From assembly GCA_000151295.1 (NCBI GenBank), contig GG745352.1, positions 329,331 through 393,330 on the forward strand: a stretch of DNA of 64,000 nt, read 5' to 3'. The notes beneath the pieces are model-generated. The model searched no databases and was not told where the DNA came from. It worked only from the letters and a program-made list of their open reading frames with translations. A program made the translations under genes and the position numbers. Source of the DNA: Allomyces macrogynus ATCC 38327. Lineage: Eukaryota > Blastocladiomycota > Blastocladiomycetes > Blastocladiales > Blastocladiaceae. The first letter of the stretch is position 1, and each line of letters opens with the position of its first letter. Below, piece after piece: positions 55,451 through 64,000 of the stretch.

Positions 55451-57338
55451 ATGGCCAATCCCAACTTACCGTCGCTCACGACGCTTGTCCGATCGTGGTG
55501 CCTGAACGTGCTCGCGCGCCCGCGACCTACCCTGCATGCGACATCGAGTCTGGCCGCTTCGCGCATGGCGGCAGCAACAGCAACGGCGGCAGCAATGAAC
55601 GCGGCCCACCATTACCAGCACGAATCTCAGCCTGCTGCTCATGTCACGGCAGAAAAGTGGAGCCATCTCGCCCAAACACCCGGACCGGCCAGCACAGCGC
55701 ACCACGACGAGCCTACCATGCCCGATCTGCGCAACCCACCCGACGCCCCGTCCGCTTCGCACAACAGTGGTCACCAGCGCCAACGCCCGCCGCGATCCGA
55801 TGACCACGCGCGGCAACAGTCGGATCAGGACCCAACGGGCCGATCGGCTGGGCCAGCTGCTCTCCTTCTCGGTGCTGCCGCTGCAGCGCATGCTTCGCAG
55901 AGCACGTCCGGGTCTGGCACCGATGCGGGTGCACCACGCGCTGTCGTTGTCACGGAAGCTGCTGCGGTTATGACGCCGCCACCAATCGTTGTGTCGGGAA
56001 CGATGCCGTCGTCGCAAGAGGACTCGATGGAACTGGCCGTGGCGCCCGCCGTGGCGCTCGATTTTGGACTCGCGACTGCCGATGCGGTTCCGCTACGGCA
56101 GCGATACCACGAGTATCGCGTCGCACCGCACTACCACGCGCCGATTCACCCAGTTGTGCTCTGTCACGGGCTGTTTGGGTTCGACAAGATTGTACGCGCG
56201 CGCATCGAATCGCTCCTCGCTGTTCAACGTTGTGACAGTGATGGCTCTCATCCACAGGGGCCAGAATCGTTCCCACAGCTCCAGGTGCACTACTGGCGCG
56301 GCATTTCGGACGCGCTGCGCGATATTGGGTGCCAGGTGTGGATTGCGCGCGTGCCAAGGTACTGTAACTCCCTTCATCGGACCGTTGGGCTCATCTGGCT
56401 CCTTTTCTGCTTTCGTATCAGCGCTCTCGCCCTCTCGGCTTTTTACTTTGGTCCTGCTTGCTCTAGAGGAACGGCAACCTGACGCGAAACGGCTCTTCCT
56501 ACTTTTTCCAGTACCGGCAGCGTGCATACACGTGCGGAAGCACTTCGTGATCTCTTGCAGCGCAACAACCTGACACACGTGAACATGGTCGCACACTCGA
56601 TGGTGCGCCTGCTCCATGCTCGCAATTTTATTTTGGCACGCAACACCGCTCACCCCTTCCGTTCTCGGCCAACAGGGCGGTCTCGACTGCCGATACCTCG
56701 TGTCGCGGCTTGGCCTCCCGACCGACACACACGTGCACTCGCTCACGACCATTTCGACACCTCACCGCGGATCGCCCGTTATGGACTGGTTCGCGTCGGT
56801 ACTCGGGCTCGGCAAAGAACTCGGGCTGGGCGACGATCATCCGCACTCGGTGGCGTTGCGGCAGCTCGACCCGTATGCGACGCACCCGCTCGCGCGACTT
56901 ATGCGCGCGCTCGATTTTCCCGCGTACGGCCACTTGACGACGTGGTACGCCGAGCACCTGTTCAACCCGAACGTGCCCGACGTGCCGGACGTGCAGTACT
57001 ACTCGTATGGCGCGAGCTATCCGATCCCGGTCTACGCACCGCTGCGCATCCCGTACGAGGTGATCAAGGCCCGCGAGGGCGAGAACGACGGGCTAGTGAG
57101 TATCGAGAGCGCCAAGTGGGGCACGTATCTCGGCACGGTGCCCGCAGATCATTGGGGATTGAACAACCGGTGCGTTGGTCACGTTTTCTTTGAGCGTCAC
57201 GCACGATCGTCTTTGCATGACTGACCTGATCTACCGCGTCGACATTCCAGGTGGCTCTCGTCCAAGCTCAACCCCGAGTTTGACGCGGTCGGGTTCTACT
57301 TGAGCGTCGCGACCAAGCTGTGGAAGGAGGGGCTTTGA
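55451..57338 (+). CDS. Alpha/beta-hydrolase lipase (bacterial-type triacylglycerol lipase fold)
   Basis: Four exons, 55451-56358, 56521-56602, 56676-57169, 57251-57338, in phase, encode 523 aa. The first 220 residues are disordered (Ala/Ser/His-rich). The hydrolase domain starts at HPVVLCHGLFGFDK (oxyanion loop, about 237-250). Then come VHYWRGIS and the nucleophile elbow AHSMGG, split by the third intron so that Ser329 ends exon 2. TTISTPHRGSPVMDWF, DGLVSIESAKWGTYLG (acid) and ADHWGLNNR (catalytic His) follow. The HGLFGFDK and TPHRGSP words are those of bacterial family I lipases and their fungal relatives. The substrate is probably a neutral lipid. The N-terminus (SWCLNVLARPRPTLHATSSLAASRMA) is Arg-rich and could target mitochondria, but this is uncertain. 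Confidence 0.9.
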
Positions 57339-59550
57339 GCGACATCGGTTTTGGCACCGTCATTGTGGGCGTGCGACGCCCTAGACCATTGAGCGTAGAC
57401 TGCCAGGTACGTTTTCGTCGTCGCTCAATATGTTGACCACGACCTCGCTTCTCATTTGCATTGTTCGTGATATTTATAGCCGTGAATTGCGGTCGGGCTC
57501 ATCACTTCCTGTCGTACGCGATGGAAGAGTTTGTCGAATATCAGCCAGCACAACTCGTGGCCATCGACTTTCGGTCGCTGTTTGGTCAATGATGCGGTTT
57601 TGTTGTCTAGCCATCCACGGCCATGTCGACGTCGCGCGCCCACAGGTTCCTCGATTGCGCGTCCTTCTTGACCGTTCACACTGCCCCCGGCTGCTGCTCT
57701 TCGCGACCGTTGCTGCAGTGCCAGGTCTCGTCGTACGGGACCCTCGCCGATGCAAAATCCTCGATCGCGTGCATGCAACGACAGTCCATGCTCGTCGTAA
57801 CCCTCGCTACCACAACAGGAGCCGGCAACTTCACAACGCTCGATCACGACCAAACAACAGATGTTGCACCTTCCTCGTCCGTGCAATAGCGGTTGCCGCT
57901 GCCGCCGTCGACATGTTCGCCACCCCCGCACCCATGGCAGCAACGGTCAGCACCGCGTTGTCAACCATCGCGCGCTCACGACCAAACCGAAGAGCTCGCC
58001 AGCATCTTCGATGACACGCCATCACTGTCCACCACAGCGCTGTCGCTCACGCTTTCTGCCGTTCTCGCTGTCACGACCGCCACCCTCGCGCCGACCTTGA
58101 CACCACCACAGCTGCGCTCATCACATCCGCGACCACAAGAACGTGGAAATGAGCGCCCTTGCAGCGACTCGCTCAACCTTGTCTTGACTTTTCGTCGACG
58201 CCATCGTCGCCATCACTGTGTTGCACGCCAAGAGCGAGGTGGAGAAACGTGGGTTCACATCCTCCACCTCGCCTCGCACATCCTCACCGTGCCTCTGATC
58301 ATTCGGTCCCTTGCAGCGTCCCCCGTGTGGTCCACCTTCTGTTCGCGCTGCATTGGCAAGTTGGCGTGCCATGGACCGCTGCGGTGTGCAGGCGCGGCCA
58401 GCGCGACCCTGTGACCGGCGGAGATGATTTATTGCGGAGAAGACTTGTCATTTGTGCCACCCCCAGACCCGCGGGGTCGACCAGTCGGTGGGGTTTGCTA
58501 GAACACGTTTGTTGACATGGCCGCGGTTACGCCCGCGGGCCGTGTGGAAAGAGCTGGACCGCAGGACCTCGGTTCCCATTCCCCCGCACGCGCAAGCACG
58601 CGCGTGCGGACGCGGAAGTTTGCCCAGCGGCACACCGACCTGGATTGCCACCGCCACGGAGCGACAATTTGCAACGTGGACGACGGGGTCGGCGTGAGGG
58701 CTCCGATGGGAACGGTGTCCGGCTCTGCTTGGGACGCAAAGCTTCAAAACGATTCTGAACGGTGTTGAGAAGGAGGGTCGCACGAGCAGCACGAGCAAGA
58801 ACACGTTTCTGGGCTTGGCTGCCTGTCAAATCAAAGCGAAAAAATGAATTCTGGGAGACGTGTGCGGACGCGAGGGGAGTTCAAAAGCACGAGAGCACGA
58901 GAACATGGCGGGTACGCCACGGCGACCCAAAAGAACTACAACGCTTACACCGCCTCAAGCCCACACCGAAAACGAGCATAGGTCTGCGGCAACCAGGACC
59001 AAAACGTTTTCTTGGAGCATTCGGGCGCCACGATTGGCTGGCAGGCCCGCATTCCACCCATGCATCCAGCTGCAAAATTCCTTTTGCCTCGTTCTGCATG
59101 GCCGTTACGTGTGCGGCCCCCTGCTGTTTCCACCGTTCGAGAAATGCCCGCGGAAATCAAAGTCAAAGCAGAAAATTATGACGGCGGGTCGCGGCGACCC
59201 ACCAACCATCATCGAACGCACCCCCTTCACGAGTTCGCTTGGCCCACACGGTGCGCCTCCTCGACTCGCACTTTGGCGGGCCCACTCTGGCCCACGACGA
59301 AGTCGCAGCGCGACCTGGCAGACCGGAGCGTATAAGTAGTCGAGCATCCCCAGCAGCCCATCCGGTTCTCATTGTCCCAGCTTGCGTCGTCGCTCGGCTT
59401 GTCCAACCAGTCTCTCGAGCCACTCTCTTCAGCGACCCCGCACCCGACCGTCGGCACCTCGACCTACACGGCCGCCGTCTCCACCAACAAATACCAACTT
59501 GCGCTCTACCCGCTCATCGATACCGCCCGCTCCAAGCCCAACCAACAACC
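57339..59550. other. Long non-coding region upstream of the phosphate transporter
   Basis: No conserved gene was recognised. Around 57914-58290 on the plus strand there are hydrophobic and helical stretches in different frames (LSLTLSAVLAVTTATL; VDAIVAITVLHAKSEVEKRG) that could be exons of a small membrane protein, but no consistent start and splice set was found. The right part holds the transporter promoter. Confidence 0.45.
59331..59338 (+). promoter_or_regulatory. TATA-like element upstream of PHO84
   Basis: TATAAGTA lies 220 bases before the transporter start codon, in GC-rich surroundings. Position and sequence suit a fungal TATA box. Confidence 0.4.
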
Positions 59551-61878
59551 ATGGCTGCCGAGTTTTCACAACTCGACCGGCAAAAGTTCAACCGGTTCCA
59601 TCTCAAGACGATTGTCGTCTCGGGCATTGGCTTCTTTACCGATGCTTTCGACGTAAGTGTGCCGCTCGAGTTGTTTTCGGCGTTGGTGGGCGTCGTTGCT
59701 GCTCGCTTTCGGGCTGACGACTCGCTCACTCGCAAAACGCCCCATTTTGATGTCAACTTGATTTCGGTTGGGCTGACGAATGAATCTCGCTCGCTACCTG
59801 GTAGATTTTCGTCATCAACTTGGCCATTCCGATGATTGCCTTCACTTGGTACTTTACCGAGAAGAAAGACATTGGCAAGGCCAACCACATGCCTGTACGT
59901 TCGCAGCTCAAAGCGACGGCATCTCGAGGCGAAAAACTGACTGTCGTTCTTCCAACGATTGTAGACGATCGAGACGTCGCTGCTCAAGGCCTCGACGCAG
60001 GTCGGCACGCTCATCGGCCAGCTGCTCTTTGGTTACCTCGCCGACAAGCTTGGGCGCAAGTCCATGTACGGTCTCGTTCTCGGCATCATGATTGGTACGT
60101 TTGCGCTTGCCCGCACGATTCCGCCAACTTTTACGCGCATTTTATGGCAATGAGCCTGACCACGCGCTCTCTTCCACTCCAGTCTGCACGTTCAACACGG
60201 CGCTCGCGGCCCCAACCGTCTCCTTCTCGATTGGCGCTGTCTTGATCTTCTGGCGGTTGATTCTCGGAATTGGGATCGGGGGGGATTACCCTATCTCTGC
60301 GGTGATTACGAGCGAGTTCGCGTCGGTGCACACGCGCGGTCTCATGGTTGCGGCCGTGTTCGCCATGCAGGGGCTCGGCATCCTGATCGCGTCGCTCTGC
60401 GCGATCATTGTCCTCGCCGCGTTCCGCCCGATTCTCGTGCCCGACCACGAGGGCACCGTCTACATCAAGTACCTCGACAACGTGTGGCGCCTGCTGTTCT
60501 TCCTCGGTATGTGTTTCGCGACGCTCTGCGAACCCTTTCACTCGAACGTCGATCTCTGGCACCGGTCGGGCACCCGCTTGATGATTCCCTTCTGACACCG
60601 GATTCTGCATCCCGAAAACCCCCCGTTCACGCAGGAATCATCCCCGCCTTGCTTGCGGTCTACTGGCGGCTGCAGATCCCTGAGACGCCTCGTTTCACGG
60701 CCGCCCAGGGCGATAAGGACGCCGCAATGAAGGATTTGCAGAAGGTTGCGAACGAAATGGGCCAGATCGACGGCGATATCCAGCTGCAGCCGGCCGCGTC
60801 GTCGTCGACGGCCGCCGAAGTCGCGATCCCGCTCACGTCGTCGGCGCCCGTGATCCTTGAGGACAAGTACTCGCACCTGACGTTCGGGCAGGTGTTCGGC
60901 AACTGGAAGAACGGCAAGATTCTCTTTCGCCACGGCGGCGTGCTGGTTCCTTCTCGACGTCGGCTTCTACGGCGTGCAGCTCAACCAGTCGGACGTGCTT
61001 AAGGTACGCGCCACTCCCGCGACTTGCCATCGAGATCCGACCTGATCGCTCACACTTTTCGCCCCACCTCCACCAGTACATGGGCTACGGAAAGGGCGAG
61101 ACCGCCTACGACTACTTCTTCAGTCTCGCGCTCGGCAACCTGATCCTGTCGCTGTGCGGCACGGTGCCCGGCTACTGGTTCACGGTCTTCACGATCGAGA
61201 AGCTCGGTCGTATCAAGATTCAGCTCATGGGCTTCACCTTCCTGACCATCATCTTCATCGTCCTGGTACGTTCTGGCTTTAGTTTATGACGCACAGGCGA
61301 TCAACTCGGCCGCCAGGACTCGGACCGACCCCTAACTGACCACGGCCGCTCCCAATCACCTCCAAACAGACCGCCGCGTTCGATTCGCTGAAGGGGACCA
61401 CCGGGTTCTTCGTCCTCTTCGTGTTCGCGAATTTCTTCTTCAACTTGTACGGACTTTTTCGGACCGACCGGGCACGCGAAACGAAGCGGGGCGGAGCGCT
61501 CACCTTTTCCACCTTTGTCCGATCGCGTCGCGTAGTGGCCCGAACTCGACAACTTTCATCCTGCCCGCCGAGATTTTCCCGACCAAGTTCCGCTCGACGT
61601 GCCACGGTATCTCGGCCGGAGCGGGCAAGCTCGGCGCCATCATTGCCGCGTTCGGTTTCGACCAGATCAAAGGCAAGAACGGCGAAAACATGTGGGTGAT
61701 CCTTTTGATCTTTTCCGTGTGCATGGCAGCGGGCCTGGCTTGTACTTTCTTGATTCCCGAGACCAAGGGCAAGACGCTCGAGGAGCTGTCCAACCTCTTC
61801 TACTCGCCCGAGGTGGTTGAAAAGTATGGGCCGGCGCCTATCGAGTACACAGCCAAGGGCGACAAGGACGACGAGTAA
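59551..61878 (+). CDS. PHO84: High-affinity phosphate:H+ symporter (Pho84 family), with one apparent single-base insertion
   Basis: Eight exons: 59551-59652, 59805-59894, 59965-60094, 60183-60506, 60635-61003, 61077-61265, 61370-61446, 61536-61878. All seven introns are GT-AG in phase. Within exon 5 the frame breaks after GKILF. Removing one T from the TTT at 60925-60927 restores GKILFATAACWFLLDVGFYG and makes the whole gene 540 aa with no stops. MFS signatures are visible: SGIGFFTDAFD (TM1), GYLADKLGRKSMYG (loop 2-3), ILGIGIGGDYPISA (TM4), IPETPRF (TM6 end), FILPAEIFPTKFRS and IPETKGKTLEEL. These are the PHS-family marks of plasma-membrane phosphate uptake. The break is most simply a sequencing or assembly error, but a true null allele cannot be excluded. 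Confidence 0.94.
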
Positions 61879-62290
61879 GGAGGGAATCTTGCTTGTTTCC
61901 ATGCCTGCGCGCAGCGTGAACGTTGCAGTCGCTGTCGTTCTTTTTCGTTGTGATGCATTGACCGTTTGTTTGCCTTGATCGCGTGTTGTTTTCCTTTCTT
62001 GGGGCTGTACATACATTTGAATGAACCGGGGTGTGGAAGTGCTCTCCCCCCGCTTTCTTTGACCACATTTTTGGAGTCTTGTTTGTGCTTGATGAAAGGA
62101 CTGGCGATGAATCATGGGGCAGTAATTGGAGTGGTGCGTCCGTCCACTGGAACGCTTCCAAAAGTCGAATTTGCCAACCACCATGGCGCTCACCTTGACC
62201 AACTGCATGCACATACGTATGCGCGTCTTCGATTCTGCCGCTCGCGACAAATAGCCGATTGCATATTGGAACGACGCACTTGACCTTCTC
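61879..62290. other. 3' flank of PHO84
   Basis: Non-coding; contains the expected polyadenylation region. No other feature was recognised. Confidence 0.5.
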
Positions 62291-62640
62291 CACCTGATCT
62301 ATCTTGGAGTGGTTCCTTTTCTTCAGTGCTTGCAGTAACTTCAGGTCCGCTGATCTGGCCCGCTCAGGTTCATCAACTCACATTGCAGTTACACGCATCA
62401 TCCTGACCTCCAGACACTTCTCAAATCCTTGGTATGGTGGCTCATGACGGTTGCACATGCATCACCAGGTGGCCATGCGCAGAAGAGACTCTTCCAATGT
62501 CAACCAGGCGACTTGTATTTGCTCTGCCACTTGAGTCTGGCGCTGCACGCCCAGCATTGTCTCGAGCTGAGTCTTTGCTGTGATTGCAGCGGAGAAGCAC
62601 ACAATCTATGGCAGTACTTCATCTGGCGCTAGGTTTGACA
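62290..62640 (+). repeat. Dispersed repeat, copy 2
   Basis: The core at about 62510-62590 resembles 44070-44150 and translates to HLSLALHAQHCLELSLCCDCSG. The reading frame is otherwise short, so this may be a decayed mobile or multigene-family fragment. Limits are approximate. Confidence 0.45.
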
Positions 62641-63489
62641 GCCTTGCTTTCACCTGTCGTTTCACTCTGACCATGTCAGTTTTCAATAATCTGCTGGAGC
62701 AATCGAAGGAAAGAACTGCCACAGAGTGATTGAAAATGGTCGCAACCGACAAAGGTGCAAGCGAAGTGCAAGCGCTTGCAAGTGAGAAGTAGCAGCACGA
62801 TTTGTTGGGTGCGCCTGACAACAAAGCTGACAACTTCGCCTGTTTGCTTCTGCATTGCTTGAGAGCGTTGTCGTATTCTCACTTTAACAAGTTGTTGAGA
62901 CACTGCTCTCAAGCCGGGAGGGGGGAAGAACGTTTGCACGACACGAGTTGCAGGCAAGCACCAAGCTGTGCACGGATGTGAGCGTGCCCTGATCAGGTTT
63001 GTTGGGGACGAGTGCATGAATGGCAAGGGCCGACGACGCGCGCGCGTAGCCGCAAGGTCTTCCTGGCCGAGCCCATGGCCAGTGAATAAACGAGTAGAAA
63101 AGGTCCGCGCAGACGTCACGCGTCTTCTCCACCCTGTTTTACTGGTAGGATCTTGTGGCTGGGAGGCGGTGGTGGTGGGCAGATGGCATGCTTGCAGTGC
63201 AGAGAGGACTCTCCGACCACGCGCGGGCGGCTTGCTGGATTGAGGGCGCGGGACGGGGTCGTGTTCTGGTTGGTATTTGCCGCCGTTCTTTGTGTTTTGG
63301 GTTTGTTCTTTGCATTTGTGGCCGCTTGGGCACCCAAGGCAGGAGAGCGAGTCTGCTTGGCGCTGGTCGTTCCATGTTGATTTTTGGTTTTTCGAGGTCA
63401 AACGTCCACCCGCGTGAGTCGGACGAGCGCGCTCAAAGGGACTAGCCACCAGGCGGGAGTGCTCTCCACCCACTGGTTGTGACTTGTCA
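62641..63489. other. Right-end region without a recognised gene
   Basis: Minus-strand frames stay open over long distances but the composition is irregular and nothing was recognised. Confidence 0.4.
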
Positions 63490-63695
63490 CCTTGCCATTT
63501 GCTTGCATAGGTCAGTGACCATATTTCGCATCGTCGTATCGTGGAGAGAGTGGAGGAGAGGAGGAGGCATCGTTGTCCATATTCGAGAAACTGCGCGATA
63601 CGGGTCAGGACAGGGATTGGCAGCTCACTGAGTGGTGACACTAGGCAGGTTGCAGCAGCAACGTTCTCGCTCATTTCGGCGCTGATACTGCTCAT
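63490..63695 (-). pseudogene. F-box-like N-terminal fragment
   Basis: From ATG 63695 (MSSISAEMSENVA) the minus strand encodes LSELPIPVLTRIAQFLEYGQ and LSSTLSTIRRCEIWSLTYASKW, which resembles an F-box (LP.-.L..I..FL pattern) and the start of the relic at 43668. The following frame shows no LRRs. The open frame also extends upstream to 63836 without a better start. It is either a truncated family member or the first exon of a gene whose remaining exons are not recognisable here. Confidence 0.4.
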
Positions 63696-64000
63696 GGTAA
63701 ATGCAGACAAGACTTTGCGGGACAAGGACACAGAGGTCAAAATTGTTGTCTGTGGAAGCACGGTCGGCCAGCTCTCAGGGTCTGAACGAACCAAAAAGAC
63801 TGAACCAAGCATGGAACCAGCTCTGACCAGCACCACACCAATGTGGACGTGACAACGTCTGATCGTGGAGGCAGTATTTTCCCGTCATCCTACCAAAAAT
63901 TACACCAGCATATTCTTGTTCTCGCGCATTTAGGGGGATTTATCGATTGCATGGTTTGCTGATGAGGCTTGAAAGATTGACTGTTGTCACTTCATGGAAT
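63696..64000. other. Window end, upstream of the F-box-like fragment
   Basis: The sequence is less GC-rich towards the end. No feature was recognised. Confidence 0.4.

Noticed and set aside
58501..58810. CACGTT words upstream of PHO84 as Pho4-type sites
   Set aside because: Two copies (58504 and 58802) are expected by chance in GC-rich DNA over 1 kb and lie far from the start. No CACGTG was seen near the TATA-like element.

Overview
This window is eukaryotic nuclear DNA, most likely from an early-diverging fungus. It is GC-rich. Almost every gene is interrupted by short spliceosomal introns (about 39 to 184 bp, usually GTACGT- or GTGCGT-type donors). Genes are packed in divergent and convergent pairs with small gaps, and there is one assembly gap of Ns (19980-20353). 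The gene set mixes fungal signature genes (Snx3/Grd19, an Ent3-like epsin, an Ssh4/Ear1-like SPRY protein, Pho84, Eaf7, Mpe1) with genes usually missing from Dikarya (a UFL1-like UFM1 ligase and a paxillin-like LIM protein with an LD motif). That mix fits Blastocladiomycota such as Allomyces. The taxonomic guess is inference; no marker gene settles it.

Region 1 (1 to about 11600) is mobile DNA. A large KDZ-type (Kyakuja-Dileera-Zisupton) DNA transposon fills about 1-9480. It has long inverted arms built from an 18-bp minisatellite, a five-exon transposase on the plus strand, and a convergent four-exon passenger gene of unknown function on the minus strand. Behind it lies what looks like the 5'-truncated end of a non-LTR retrotransposon with a duplicated 3' tail.

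Region 2 (13000-36997) is ordinary housekeeping: Tcp11/Sok1, sorting nexin 3, exosome Rrp42, an epsin broken by the gap, adenylosuccinate synthetase, Dus3, a UFL1-like gene, Eaf7, an Ssh4-like SPRY membrane protein, a paxillin-like LIM protein, and an unknown two-TM protein with two PPxY motifs. Trafficking and ubiquitin-adaptor functions recur.

Region 3 (37100-47200) alternates intact unknown genes (a multi-TM protein and an LRR protein) with decayed members of an F-box/LRR-like family, a pentamer satellite and dispersed repeats.

Region 4 (47300-61900) is housekeeping again: Mpe1/RBBP6, AP-3 mu, a CCR4/Angel-type nuclease, HPRT, a lipase, and a Pho84 phosphate transporter that reads through only if one base is removed. 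The right end (62000-64000) returns to repeats and an F-box-like fragment.

Exon coordinates were derived by reading splice sites and checking that phases close. For most genes the summed coding length is an exact multiple of three, which supports the models. Three places need an indel to keep a conserved frame (epsin, UFL1-like, Pho84).
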